Origin: Adiantum capillus-veneris | Lineage: Eukaryota > Streptophyta > Polypodiopsida > Polypodiales > Pteridaceae | Reading direction: 5' to 3' | DNA: 64,000 nt | NCBI GenBank assembly: GCA_014529385.2 | Contig: CM043959.1 | Coordinates: 49,233,928-49,297,927 of the forward strand | Part shown: positions 50,015 to 62,199 of the stretch, piece by piece | How the letters are laid out: each line of letters starts with the position of its first letter | Numbering within the stretch: position 1 is the first letter of the stretch | Notes under the pieces: generated by a model | The model's database searches: none | What the model saw: only the letters and a program-made list of their open reading frames with translations | Told to the model about the DNA's origin: nothing | Program-made: the position numbers and the translations under genes

Positions 50015-52145
50015 TCTGAGATTGAGCAATAGCAACTCTCACCCAAACCGCCGACGCCTCCTCTTGCTGACCAAGATCAAGAAGTAGTCAAAACCAAGGA
50101 GAAAAGAGGGAATCGAAAGAAAAGAGAGATGAAGCTCATGCTGAGCCTAAAGATTTTGACATAGAAAAATCAAATCAAAGCAAGACGGAAGAGGAACAAA
50201 GGTAACATAAAGATTAGTCCAAGAAGGATCAGGAAAAAAAAGAAGATGCCTAAGACCTTGTAGCAACCCACAACTTAAGTGCAAAGAGAGGTACCACTTC
50301 TCTCAAGAGTTGAAGTTGAGGCCGTAGAAAAACACATCAAGGATTTTGATCTCAAAGACCATTTAGAAATGATCAGATTACAATTCTAATGCCAAAGAGT
50401 GGTATCAAACCTACGAGAATTGGATGTGAGGGATGCCAAGGCAGGGCCAATGTGGCCATTATAGAGATTGAGAGGCTCCGATAGCAAGTTGAGTGCCTAC
50501 AAGAAGACAAAGAACAACTATATGCTGCCTCGACTCATGAAAAAAAAAGATGTGGCCAGCATCTTTCAAGACCTAGAAAAACAAATAGAGGTCAACAGTG
50601 AGCTTCAAGTAGAGCATAAGGCTCTTGAGGAGACATTGGTGGGTGAACAAAATAAATATACAAATTTGTGTGAATCATATGATGTGGTCAAGAACACACT
50701 GTCAACTCTCTTGACAATCCAAGAAGTCCCCACCCCTACCACAACCTCTCAAGCTTCAACATCCACTGTAGAAGAACTCAAGGCATTGAAGGTAGAGCTA
50801 GCTCAAGAGAAGCTAGGAAGATAGATGTTGATGGCTAGACAAATGGAAATAAACACTCAAAGGGAGCAAGAAATCAAGGAGCTCCAAGAACAGCTAGACA
50901 AAGACAAAGCAAAAGTGACCAGCTAGGCAGAGAGGCACACTAAGGAATTACAAGCTAAATATCTGGCAATCCTTGCCCTACACTCAAAAGGCTATTGTAT
51001 CTAGCTAGTCAACACAACCAGTGGCTGAATTTGAGAGCACATATATGTCCCCTATGGATTTGCAAGAACATCATCTAGGGGAGGTTCGCATGATTTTGAA
51101 GAAGAAATGGAGCAGATAGACGACTTTGATGAGCTAAAGAAGTGGATAAAGGACATGACAATTGATTCTTGTAAAGAATATATGATCTATGAGCTCAAAG
51201 TATTGAAATTAGCAGCCCTACTGATGATGAAGCCAGATGAAGTGGTGAAATACTTTGGCCACGAGATGATACTACTTCCACCGATGAACCAAGAGGCCAT
51301 ATTGTGGAAAAAGAAGCTTTTATGAACATTGGACCCAAATGCAAAGGGTGACTATGAAGATGTGCCAATTATCATAGACCAAGTGCTTCTTATCTTGGAG
51401 AGTCATCCTTTGTGGAGAAAGAAGTGTTTTGAGAAAAGACCTTAAGATGAGACCATGTACAAAAATGCATTGCAACACTTCAGGATCGACCCAACCTATT
51501 GTCCAATCCGTAGATAGTGATCTTGGGAGAGCTATTACACATGGAGGAGTAGGAGGCCCTCAATTTTGAACCACCTAGTGTTCTCAAAGCCGATCAACAA
51601 CTACAAGAAGAAAGAGTCTTACATGATGATCCATGCCATGAAAGTAGTGACTGCTCAACTGAGGGATGTGCCGGACCGCACATGCCAGACGCTAACAAAG
51701 ATAGCAAAGATGATAATCACATTTATACAAGATTTTGAAGATATTGATGCAACTGAATATCCTTGGTAGGTGTTCCTTGAAGGAACTAAGGGAATTTCAT
51801 GGAACCTAGAAACAGAAGCTCCCCATCAGAAACATTCTCATGGGGATATATGGAAGGATTATGTTCCTCCCCTTGCACTACATGCAGACATTTGAGGAGG
51901 CATTTATGAAGAGTTTCTTTGAGATGGACTCCACCATCTTAAATCCTTTGATCACAAATCTACAGGCAATACACATAACATACCAAAGTGTCGCACTCTT
52001 AAATTTTAAGGATATATCAATACAAGCTGACATAGTAGCTCCAACTGCCAAGCTTACTTGCATCACAAATACATTGGAAAAGTGGCAGTTTGACTAATAA
52101 AGGGCAACTGGCAAAGCTTACACGAGAACATGCAATGGCTAGGAA
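50015..52145 (+). pseudogene. Family X internal region, 3' part
   Basis: A run of plus-strand frames with scattered stops: Lys/Glu-rich start, then 50468-50824 with clear coiled-coil heptads (FQDLEKQIEVNSELQVEHKA and EELKALKVELAQEK), 51107-51325 (MEQIDDFDELKKWIKDMTID), 51566-51769 and 51840-52097. The last two match 302-659 in the left copy. It ends in a purine tract (52138-52150) that Copia C has split from the LTR. No polymerase domain is seen. Product unknown; a long coiled-coil, gag-like or accessory protein is the best description. Confidence 0.5.
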
Positions 52146-52150
52146 GGGGG
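52145..52150. repeat. Target site copy (a)ggggg, left (Copia C)
   Basis: aggggg precedes the LTR at 52151 and also follows the other LTR at 60242-60247. Low complexity makes the exact length (5 or 6) uncertain. Confidence 0.7.
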
Positions 52151-52293
52151 TGTTGAAATATAGAGAGAAAGAGAGAGAGATGAGACAAGAGACATACCAT
52201 GTATGCTCCCAAATACTGATTCATATTGAGGACAAGATACAAATATATAGGTGAGACCAAGTTGAGTAGAGTGAGCCATATATGGCTCCAACA
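52151..52293 (-). repeat. 3' LTR of Copia C
   Basis: 143 bp, tgttga...tccaaca. Preceded on the minus strand by a GAGTGGGGG polypurine tract (52294-52303). Confidence 0.95.
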
Positions 52294-52303
52294 CCCCCAC
52301 TCA
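52294..52303 (-). promoter_or_regulatory. Polypurine tract of Copia C
   Basis: The minus strand reads TTGAGTGGGGG directly before the LTR TGTTGG. Confidence 0.75.
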
Positions 52304-52599
52304 AACAAAGGTGTCTCAAAGGTCTCTAGCTCTGGATGAAAAGACCCTTGGGGAGTTTAAGAGAAAAACCCAAGCCCCTATACAATGTGAAAATATGAAC
52401 CAACAATGATGATGTGAAAGTGAATGGTGTATCTATGTACAAATATACAAGTAACTCAGAGATCACAGTGTGCAAGTGTAGAGTGTGCATAGTGCATGGT
52501 ACCTATATGATTACAATTTCATATGTACAAAGCTATCACAATAGGAGAGAAGCTAATCTAGAAAGAGTGAGACCAAAGCAACTCCAAGCTCCGAGCGCA

Positions 52600-53284
52600 A
52601 GAGGATGAAGCGTGACTCATTGAGGCCTTTGATAAGAATGTATGCAATCATTTGGTCACTTGGACAGTGTTAACCATTATGGTGCCTTTGCGTACTTCAT
52701 ACTTGACATAATAATAACGCACAACAACGTGCTTTTACTTATTATTTTGAACATATTCTTTTGCAAGACTAATACACTTTGGTTGTCACACCACAAGGGT
52801 GTTCTAGAAAGAAGAGAATGACGAATATCAACCAACATTTGTTGAAACCAGATCAGCTCACGAGCTGCACAAATGATGCCGCAACATATTCGAACTCAGT
52901 CGTAGAAACTGCAAAATTGTGTTGTTTCTTGCTGGTCAAGGAAACAAGACAACCATTTATAAAGAAGCAATTGCCACTAGTAGATCACATAGATAAATGT
53001 GAGCTTGCCCAGTCTGCATCTGTGTAACACAAAGAGAAAGAGACTGTATAGAATTCGATGTCAATTGTCTCGATAGACCAAACCAAAATTTGTAGTGCCT
53101 TTTAAGTATTTCAAAACATGCTTTGCTACAGACCAATGCTTAAGAGAAGGACGTGCAAGATGTTTTCCAAGATAATTAATAACAAACAAAATAACAAGGC
53201 AAGTGTCCATGCCAACAAATTGAAGACTCATCCAATCAAGTTAGCATAAGGTTAATTTGTGACAAGTTGACCGCCACTTTCAGT
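52600..53284 (-). pseudogene. Copia C RNase H
   Basis: Minus-strand pieces in order: HLARPSLKHWSVAKHVLKYLKGT, then an Asp-Ala-Asp-Trp block, and a SKKQHNFAVSTTEFEYVAA block typical of Copia RNase H. Several frameshifts; no frame longer than about 60 codons. The end towards 52600 is uncertain. Confidence 0.75.
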
Positions 53285-53950
53285 TCAATGTTCTTCGTAG
53301 AACTCGCAAGATAAGGTGTGTTGGCCAAATGTGCAGATTTCATACCAAATTTTGAATAGTATCTGCAACAACAGACTTTGACTGTTGAAGGAATAAAATA
53401 CCTTTTGTGTGGTTTCTTTGAATCTAAATGCCAAGATACGAGTGAATCTCTCCAAGATCCACCATATCAAATGCAGAAGATAATAACTTTTCCACTTGCT
53501 GAAGAAATCCCAAATCATTGAAAACAAGGATGATATCATCCACATAAAGAGCAAGAATAACAAAATTGCTACCTTGGTGCTTTATGTATAAGTTGGGGTC
53601 TGAAGAGCAAGAGATGAATCCTTTAGAGGTGAGAAGCTCCATAGTGCCTTATGGAGTTGAGCAACAAGGTCTTCTTTACCTAAAATAACAAAACCTTTTG
53701 GCTGTTCTATATAAATTTCCTCTTCCAAATCACCATTCAAAAAAAACTTTCGCACATCCATTTGATGAGTTTCTAAATCAAATTGAACAGCAAATCCCAA
53801 TAGAACTCAAACACTTGTAATGCAAACAATTGGTAAAAAGGTTTCTTGATAATCAACACCAGCAGCTTGGGAGTAACCTTTTGCAACTATATGTGCCTTG
53901 AACTTGTCAAAAGATCCATTTTCTTTTACCTTTGTCTTATACATGCACTT
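53285..53950 (-). pseudogene. Copia C reverse transcriptase
   Basis: 53582-53800 carries QFDLETHQMDVRKFFLNGD.EEEIYIEQP and 53424-53642 carries SSDPNLYIKH, LALYVDDIILV (catalytic YVDD) and DLGEIHSYLGI. The N-terminal end, AHIVAKGYSQAAGVDYQETF, lies in 53807-54208. Three frames are used, so at least two frameshifts. Confidence 0.85.
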
Positions 53951-54620
53951 ACACTTAATAACTGTACGATCAAGAGGTAGTTCAGTTAGTATCCATGTAC
54001 CTTTAGAGATAAGAGAATCGTACTCTGCTTCCATAGCCTCTTGCCATTGATCCTTTTGTGGTGTAGAGATATCTTTATTATAAGTAACAGGATCTTTAGA
54101 AGTAGAGAAAGCGTTATCAAAAATATCATCATCATAAACATGACATGAACCATGTTCAAAATCAATAGGTAGATTAAACAAAAATATCAATGTCATCATT
54201 AACAACATTCATAATGGATGGTTGTGAAGAGGAAAGCTGCTCTATAGGAAGAGTTTCATCATCTAAAAGAAATGAAAAAGCCTGAAGCAACAATTTAGTA
54301 TCATCAGAATCATCCATGTACCATGAGCCTCCCATAAGCTGCTTGTTAAAAGTAGCATCACGATTCACAATTACTTTCTTGCAAGAAGGGTCATAGAATT
54401 TGTAGCCTTTGGAAGTGTTAGAATATCCAATAAAAATAACTTTAAGGCCAGGAGAATCAAGTTTTATTCGTGTTTCTTTGGGAACATGAATATAAGCAAT
54501 ACATCCAAAGGTTTGAAAATGAGATACATAAGGAATGTCACCTGTCCATGCTGCGATGGGTATCTTACCAGAGGAGGGTGCAGTAGTAGGAAGATGATTC
54601 TGAATAAATATTGCTGTCAA
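53951..54620 (-). pseudogene. Copia C integrase C terminus and linker to RT
   Basis: 54174-54620: FGCIAYIHVPKETRIKLDSP, FIGYSNTSKGYKFYDP, the conserved Copia GKG-like block after the integrase core, then an acidic linker. 53951-54208: QWQEAMEAEYDSLISKGTW.L, the linker block before RT. Frame break at about 54190. Confidence 0.85.
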
Positions 54621-55150
54621 AGTATTTCAACCCAAAAAACAGGAGATAACCCAAAATCAATCAGCATACATCTTACAACATTAAGAATAGTGTGATTCTT
54701 TCATTCAGCAACGCCGTTCTGTTGAGGTGAATATGGAATTGTGTTTATGATGAATTCCACTGTCAGCATAATAACTCACAAACTCTTGAGAAACATAATT
54801 GCCTCCATTGTCACTACTATGAAGCTTCTTTATGCAACGACCAATTTGAAGTTCCGTAGCCTTGTGGAATTGTTTGAAAACATATAAGGCCTCAAATTTT
54901 TTTCTAAATAGAAATATAGCCGTATATCGTAAGGAATAATTAATGAACACAATGAAGTAGCAATATTGTGATCTTGAAGAAGGTAGAGGTCCACATATAT
55001 CAGTATGAACAAGACTCAATACGTCATGAGAATGAGATGTATTTGAGAGTGGAAAGGGTTTACAAATATATTTCCCAAGAGAAAAAAACTCACAAATTCC
55101 CATATGGGGGTGAGCTTTAAGGTCCATGCCATGAACAAGATCACGACGCT
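54621..55150 (-). pseudogene. Copia C integrase core
   Basis: 54705-55127: CEFFSLGKYICKPF (zinc region with the second Cys lost), LVHTDICGPL (first catalytic Asp), LHSSDNGGNYVSQEF (second catalytic Asp). The E-containing QNG..ER segment is broken at 54700 by a frameshift (ERRC). It would insert cDNA; now inactive. Confidence 0.8.
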
Positions 55151-55683
55151 GAAGATCAAGGAGTTTTGAGAAATCAAACGTCGATCAAGGAGTTTTGAGA
55201 AATGAGCATGAACAAAATGGTGATGCCATACTTTGCAATCATGAACACCTGGAGCAGTACATTTGCTACAACATATATCATTGAGAGAGAGATCAAACTA
55301 ATAATTTTTTTAAGGAGCAGTGGCTATAGTCTATCCATCTTTCTCAATTCAGTATTTGGTATGATCAAATCCAACAAAGAGACCAAGAGAAACAAGTTGA
55401 GCAATTGAAAGAAGATTATGTTGAAGATATGGTACATGTAATACATCTCGCAAAATTCGAGTGGAAGAAGATAAGGTACCAAGATATAGATCTCCAATAC
55501 CCTTTACTTGAAAAGTCATATCATAAGAAAGATAAACAACACGTTGAACTGGTAGTGGATGATAGTTATGGAGCCACTTAAACTGATATGTCCTATTTCC
55601 TTTAGCACCAGAATCTATAATAAAAATTGATCCATCACGTGTATGAAGTATTTTGTTTGGAGCAACTGAACATAGGATGCAGC
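55151..55683 (-). pseudogene. Copia C protease and pre-integrase region, degraded
   Basis: This interval must hold the protease by position. The minus strand near 55600 reads a FIIDSGAKGN-like stretch (from ttatagattctggtgc), i.e. the D-S-G-A active site, in a frame broken soon after. A 27-bp direct repeat (gatcaaggagttttgagaaat) lies near 55155-55205. Otherwise no long frame. Confidence 0.55.
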
Positions 55684-56759
55684 TTATTTTTGATACAATA
55701 TTGTTTCAATGTTAAGTAGCGTATGCTCTATTATGATCTTTGTCAAATCGACGCTTGTAGTATATATGAGTGGGATGATTAGATCGTCCATAATATTCAC
55801 AAGAAGAAGAAGAATCTCTAGATAAACATGGTTGTTTAGTGGTAATATTGTGTTCTTCATCATACTGATGTGCCCAACAATCATCTTCAGTATGGCTATT
55901 TCTATTGTAGTAAGAACATTGCTTATTAGGAAATTTGAGACGAGAGAAAATATTATCGTGACGGCCACCTCTACGGTTTCCTTGTTGAAATGGACGTCTT
56001 TGAGCATAAAAAGCACGTTCCATCTGTTGTGACTCAGTCTCCTCTTGTGAAATCATAGTTGTATCATGACCAACATTACATCATTCTTGACGTTGAGAGT
56101 ATTCAATTAAAGACATGCAGGTTTGGTCGAAATCGAGACCATCTTTATTAAAAAGAACGGTAGAAATGTTATTATAAGAAGAGTCCTTCACCGTATCAAG
56201 GATAAGTATAATTAGTTGTTTTTGTGGAATAGGATCACCGGCAATAGCAAGTTGATTAATAATGGATTTGAAAGACTCAGTGTGTCCCGTCATGGAAGTA
56301 CCAACTTCATATTGTAACTTGTTAAGCAAACCTCTCACATAAAGTATTTTTGTGACAGATTTCTTCTGAAAGTTTGCAATAAGGTACTTCCATATGTCGT
56401 GGAAAGTAGGCAATTTATACACATCAAGCAAAAGGGAATCAGTAAGAGCAGAAATAATATGCTGACAAGTTGCTTTATTATGTCGTTGCCAATCCGTATA
56501 CACAACATGCCAGTCTTCAAATACAGGTCCTTCAGTGATAAGCACATTGTCATGGTCCGTATCAACAAGCTGAGGTGGACATACATGATTTCCAAGGACA
56601 ATATCAGGGAGTTCATTTCCTTCAAGAATTAACAACATCTTGCTTTCCATCCTAGAAATCCTTGGCCTTGGAAAAGGAGGAACAGAACACTGGCTAGAAG
56701 GAAAATCGTTGACGAGAATATTATAGCATAGCTGGTTGTGAGAAGATGTTGATAGCCAT
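55684..56759 (-). pseudogene. Copia C gag
   Basis: The minus-strand ATG at 56759 (MAINIFSQP) leads, after a one-base shift near 56720, into MESKMLLILEGNELPDIVLG and 56081-56650 with WQRHNKATCQHIISALTDSLL, FHDIWKYL and ..GLLNKLQYEVGTSM, the Copia gag (UBN2-type) core. After a TGA near 56081 it continues to two zinc knuckles: CSYYNRNSHTEDDCW and CEYYGRSNHPTHIYY, in which three Cys positions are now Tyr. It would coat the RNA; inactive. Confidence 0.85.
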
Positions 56760-56855
56760 TTTTTGGCTCTCTGAAATTGCCATAGTGAGCTACTTCACCC
56801 TATCAAAATCACTCAAACACTATGTCTATCCCTACCTTTTCATTGTACATAGGCG

Positions 56856-59032
56856 TGTGTGAGTTAGGGGACTTTTCCCATATCTCCTTAATACCCTCAG
56901 CTAGCTAGTCATTGGGTTAGTTGAGCCAAAAAAGTAAATAAAAATAAAATATTATGACCCATTTGTGTGTAAATATTTCATTGTATATAGGGCCTAGATA
57001 TAAGGAGTTTTCATAATTATTTTGGTATTTATTTAAATATTTCCATCTAGATATGCGCTATTTTCCTATGTATGCTATGTACATTGACTCACCATTACCA
57101 CAAATTTTGTTACCATTTTGCATACTCTTTATTCCATATAGAAATATTTTCATACAAGCTCCTCTTATTTTTGGTGCGAGTCCACTCCAAGAAAAAAGCT
57201 CAAAAAAATACCTTCCACCATCAGTCATTACCTTTCACTAATTTCCTATTTCTACAGGTATTTTTTCTTACCTCTTGTGAATAAATATACATTAATAAAA
57301 ACAAATGAGGGTCCTCCTCATTTGATTCTCTATATTTTTATATATTTATTTATTTGTATATATAACTCACACTATTTTAGATTCCATAAATTGTTTATAT
57401 ACACTAACCTGTTTTTCTCCATCATATCCATATATTATATTTATGCATGATCCACAACCATGCATATTTTTAAACCCCTAAGAATCTATCAGGTTATGCT
57501 CTCATGCAAAGAGGGGCTCACCTTTGGAGCCTTATGCAAATTCAACAAAAAGGGGTTTTTGTGAAGACAAATAGGCTTTTTGGTGGGATTTTTTATATCC
57601 ATCTCCACTCCAAATTTGAAGTGGTGGGTAGATAAAAAAATGTGGACCAAAAGCTGAATGATCACCTCAAACATTTTGATAATTTTTGGAGCTATCATTG
57701 GTGAGATATGATTTTTTGGGTGGATCCCAGTCTGCCCACTTTTCTCACAAGTAGCCCATAGTCTTCTCTCACCTCCTTTCCTACTTCCACACATACTCAC
57801 ACGCTCATCCTCCTCCTCCATCACCAAAACCTGCACCTTTCATGCCTTCTTTCATCTTCTTCACCATTTCCATCTCTCCCTTACTCCATAGCTCAAAAAT
57901 TATCGTCTCTACACACATATAGCCCAAATTCTCTTTCTAGAATCAAACTCATATTACCATAACCTCTTCATTCTTTCACAAAAAGAGAAATAATCAGCAA
58001 ATAATGAAGCTCAAGATTTGCAAAAGGAGGAGTTTGATGGTGCAAAATTCAACTTTTCCATGGTCACAAAAACTACACCGATAGAGTTCTACAACCGCTT
58101 CATTCACTGGAGAAGATAGGTGAAAAATTTCCTTTCCATCTTGTGGTTTCCATCAAATTGTGTATATTCTCATCCTTCTCTTACATTTTATCATTGTATA
58201 AATCATGTAATGCTCCTTGAATGCATATGCCATGTAGTTCTTACCCATCCTACTAACTACAAATTACTAACACTAATGACTAACCCTTCTTGAAAATTGC
58301 ACCCTCTACTATCTACTAGAGTAGGCACCTCCAAGTTACTCACCTCTCTCTCCTTTCACTCAATAATTTTTCCACTTGAGCCCACATCTATGTAACTCAA
58401 GGGATAAGGAAGACCCACTCCCATTTTGAAAATAAAAAATATTTCATAATCTCTTGTTTTGTAAATAAAATTGATTAGGTTCACTCCTAATCAAGGCTCC
58501 CAAAAACCTATAAATAGAGCCCATTCCTCTTTGTAAAAACTATCTCCACACTATTGCACACTACATTGAGCATACCACACTCTAGTCTCTATCTTAGTTG
58601 TAAGAAGAGAGAGCCAGCTCTCTATACACCATCACCTGAGCTAGTTTGAGTTTGTGAGTGAGTGTGAGTAAATTATACTCCTTTCATCGATGTTGTATCT
58701 ACTCCAACATCAATAAAATTGATATCTTGGGTGCAATTGTTTTCCAAAGGCTCATGATTCTCTTCCAATTTGGCTTGGAAAACTCACTGAGTTCCATCAG
58801 GTAACTTGCTCATTGAAGGTTGTTTTCTCGTTGCTTGTGCTTGTGATTCATTGATTTGGTTGCTAATTTGGCTACCATTGTAAGAGGGTGGATGGTGAGA
58901 GGGCTCCCATAACCCTAAGACAATGTGCTAGTACATAGTGCTATAACCAAATCTAAAGTGTTGTCATTTGAACCCCCAAGCTCTAGGTATCTTCTTGTGC
59001 AAATCATAAGGTTGAAGCTAGATTGTACACAA

Positions 59033-59080
<48 letters not shown>

Positions 59081-59120
59081 TTGCTCTCTCTTTTGTGTTT
59101 TAGTGTGTGAATGTGTTGCA
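56856..59120 (+). mobile_element. LTR-like segment (~2.3 kb) with following primer-site remnant
   Basis: A plus-strand promoter-like block (cctataaatagagccca, 58508-58525) lies some 600 bp before a TTGCA end at 59120, followed directly by ttggtataagggc (9 of 12 bases of the initiator-Met primer site). Candidate start TGTGTGAG at 56856. No partner LTR and no matching duplication found, so it may be a truncated element or an over-reading. Confidence 0.35.
59034..59071 (+). repeat. (TC)n microsatellite
   Basis: About 19 TC units; short frames across it are repeat artefacts. Confidence 0.95.
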
Positions 59121-60086
59121 TTGGTATAAGGGCTAGTGTATACCTCTTGCTTGCTTGTGGGTTTGCTCTATAATTCTCCTTTCTTGCATCCTAGTTCGCT
59201 CTCAAGCTAGGTGATGCCCCTTGTGTAGTTGGGTTTTGGCTGTTGGTTTGTTGTCTTGCTTGTGTTGTGTTGTGAACCAACCCCATTGAGCAGCACGGGA
59301 GCCTTGAAGGGTGTTTAGAGGTTTCTCTTCTTGTTGCCTGTCCCAGACTATCTCAACGTATAAGATAAGACCACAAAATCTGCACACCATATATGGTAAA
59401 GACTGCAATTGAGAACGAGAGAAATATGATGGCTATGTTCTGCCAATGATAAACGCAAGAAGGATGCTCAATAAACATCCAAAGATGTGAGGGATGTCAC
59501 CCAAAAAATAATAAGAGAGTCCTCGATGCAACATGAGACACAAGATTGACGGACGCAATATGAATAGCAAAAAGCTAAATTTGCTAAAAAAAGTTGATGC
59601 CAAAATTAGAAAAAAAGATCGTGGACGCTTTACAAAGATGCATGAGGAAAAAACCTGCATCAAGCTCAATTGTAGTAAAACAACATAACTTTCTGTTGAA
59701 AACTTTGATTGATGCAAACCTTGGACTTAAATCAAAGAGCGCAATGAGACGAATAAGGTTTGGATGAAAAGTGTCATTGTTCTACGCTCCATTGCGCCTT
59801 TCTCATTTCTCTAAATTTTGAGCATAAAACCCCCAAAAATTGAGACGAAGTTGAAGGTGTCAAAAGACAAATCAACAAAAAAACGTAATCAACAATTCAC
59901 CATATCGATTAGCAATAAACACCACACAAAACACTAATTATATTTTTCTTAACACAAAACAACCAACACGTTAACAAGAATCAATCCTCAAAAATAAAAT
60001 TTGTAGCAATTTTGAATCTTACATGCAAATTTCATACACATATCCTGTATTGTCACCATGAATTGAATCGTCACATGATCGTTACC

Positions 60087-60098
60087 ACTCTGATACCA
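60087..60098 (-). promoter_or_regulatory. Primer binding site of Copia C
   Basis: The minus strand reads TGGTATCAGAGT, 11 of 12 bases of the initiator-Met complement, directly against the LTR. Confidence 0.95.
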
Positions 60099-60241
60099 TG
60101 TTGACATGTAGAGAGAAAGAGAGAGAGATGAGACAAGAGAAACACCATGTATGCTCCCAAAGACTGATTCATATTAGGGACAAGATACAAATATATAGGT
60201 GAGACCAAGTTGAGTAGAGTAAGCCATATATAGATCCAACA
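60099..60241 (-). repeat. 5' LTR of Copia C
   Basis: 143 bp, same ends as 52151-52293. Confidence 0.95.
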
Positions 60242-60249
60242 AGGGGGAG

Positions 60250-60990
60250 TGTTTGGCCGATGCAATTGATGGGCGCTCTCCTAGCCGACCACACCTTCTA
60301 TGACCCAAATTTTTGATGTAACTCAGATCATTTTTCCTCGAAAAGCCTTTTGTAAAAGATTATGATTTTTGAGCCACATTTGGTACACTCAGAGATGTAT
60401 TCTTTTATCTTGAGCCGAAACAGCCTTGTAAGCCATCCATTGGCCATATGAAAAGCCCTAAGTATAAAGCTCAAAACCCTTAGTTTGAACAGACATTGTA
60501 ACATTATCCAAAGTTTTGAAGAGCTTTTTGTACGTACGATTGTGGGTGGCTACTCAGTAGCACATTGTTATTGGTTTTTTTCTAACTCTGGTAATCAAAA
60601 TTGTACTCCAAGAATTGCATTGTGCTCCTTGCCTCTTTCTCTTTTGTTTAAGTATAATCATTCTCAATTTGGCTAAGTTTGTGACTACCTGTCTGCAAGC
60701 TAAATTTATAGTTTTGAGTGTAAAAATGGTTTTTTTTGATATTTTTACCATAAGAGAGTGTTCCTAGATCGTAGAGCCACTTGTCTGGATTATTTTGCCG
60801 CATTTTTTAGAACCTGGACTATGATGGATTGGGATTTTGATACCTTGTTTGATGACCTCTAAACTTTGTAGGATAGTGTCCCTACTGTCACATACGTTTC
60901 AACTCATTCTTCTCGGCAATCCTGGTGGCTTGAGCTAAGTTTATCTTGATAGAAAAACTATCTCCCAGTTGGTTTTTGAGTTCTCAAAAA
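60250..60990 (+). repeat. Putative LTR of family X, second copy
   Basis: Begins TGTTTGGCCG after the purine tract split by Copia C; similar to 714-1400 (shared gcacattgt, cttgcctctttctc and aagtataatcattc phrases in order). The end is not defined; coding-like sequence begins by 60999. Confidence 0.4.
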
Positions 60991-60998
60991 TCAATCAT

Positions 60999-62194
60999 GC
61001 CTCCCATATGAGTTTTACATAGCAAAAGGCCAGCTACCAGATTCATGGATGACCAGAATCACATTAGCCCAATCCAGGAAGAGTAAGAGTGAGACACTGA
61101 GACTAAGAGAGAACCTAAAAATGAGATAGACGTTCCTCTAGGACAAGGAACATCTGATGAATCAAGGGATTCTTAACATTCAACCCATTCTATGAGCAGA
61201 AGTGCAGAGAAAGCAGAAAGATGAACCTGGTCTCATGGATCTCAGTGCATTCAAAAACATCTTGAGGAAAGCAAGGGCAAAAAGAAAATTCATTGATCAA
61301 TATGACATAATCTAGCAAAGAAGATGGTAGAATACACAATGATGGATATTGAAAAATCAAGCCTGGTTCTTGAATGGTTTTAGAAGCAAAAAGTTAAGGG
61401 AGAAAGAAGTTCTAGCACCTACAAAGAAGTTTAATGATCTAGTGGAAAGGGCACTAAAATTGGAGCAACAAGCCAAGAAGCAAAGCGGCCACAAGAAGAG
61501 ATAGTCAAGTGATAGTGAGTCATCAAATGAAGGGTCAGAATCTAGCACCAGTTCCAGTTCATCAAAGAGCCAGTCAGATGAAAAAGGCAAGTGAAAGAAG
61601 GGATCATGGACGAGAAAGATGGAGGAAATGTAAAAGAAAATTGCTGAAATAGCTAAGACAAGACCTTTATTTAAACAAATGGAGATTTGGTGTTCAAAGT
61701 GCAGATCAAGAGACCATAGGTATGATGAATGCCCATAGTGTACCTATTGCAAGGCCTATGGGCATGTTTGTAATAATTGTGGCATCAGGATTCATCATTT
61801 TCAAGAATTCATCAATGATTACAGTGAACAATCCTGAAACAGCAAAAGCAGACGGGGAAAATGGCTCCAAAGAAACTGAGACCAATACAAGTACTGGTAC
61901 TAGCAGGGGTAGATCTAGGGGGTACTGGCCAAGGCAGAGGCAGAGGTGACTTTGCAAAAAGAAGCTTAAAATCGTTACATGTGTGGGAAATATGGTCACT
62001 TTGCATCTCAATTCCCAAATGCTGCCAAGCCAGAGATACCTAAATAGAAGGCACCAAAACTAGTGCCACTCAGAGTCATGACTAGAAGTAAAGGTGTTGT
62101 CATCGAAGAAATCCCAAATGGAACTGAGAAAGGGAAAATTATTGGAACCAAGAAGTGGAATCAGTAGAGAGCAGTATGGAAGGCAAAAGCCAAA
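60999..62194 (+). pseudogene. gag-like gene downstream of the family X LTR, 5' part
   Basis: Plus-strand frames with many stops. An acidic/Lys-rich stretch (61140-61620) with Ser runs, then a Cys/His cluster at about 61690-61790 (CSKCRSRDHRYDEC and CTYCKAYGHVCNNC) and a decayed knuckle at about 61975-62020 (MCGKYGHFASQF, in which two Cys have been lost). That is a gag nucleocapsid pattern. Next comes VMTRSKGVVIEEIP. Gypsy 6 interrupts it at 62200. A strand-opposed open frame (61357-61590) is a shadow. Confidence 0.55.
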
Positions 62195-62199
62195 GAGAA
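62195..62199. repeat. Target site duplication gagaa, left copy (Gypsy 6)
   Basis: Matches 63389-63393. Confidence 0.75.

Larger units (their letters stand above)
56760..60086 (-). other. Leader of Copia C with an inserted LTR-like segment
   Basis: 3.3 kb without a supported gene. 59400-60086 is most likely the original leader. Much of 56856-59120 looks like an LTR of another element (listed separately). A TC run at 59034-59071 is the only microsatellite. Confidence 0.55.
52151..60241 (-). mobile_element. Copia C: LTR retrotransposon inserted at the polypurine tract of family X
   Basis: Short 143-bp LTRs (10 differences by hand, about 93 percent), initiator-Met primer site beside the right LTR and a polypurine tract beside the left one. 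Gag to RNase H run in order on the minus strand between 56759 and about 52600, all broken. A ~2.3 kb foreign LTR-like segment seems to lie in its leader. The uninterrupted target is visible in the other family X copy at about 695-715. Confidence 0.9.
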
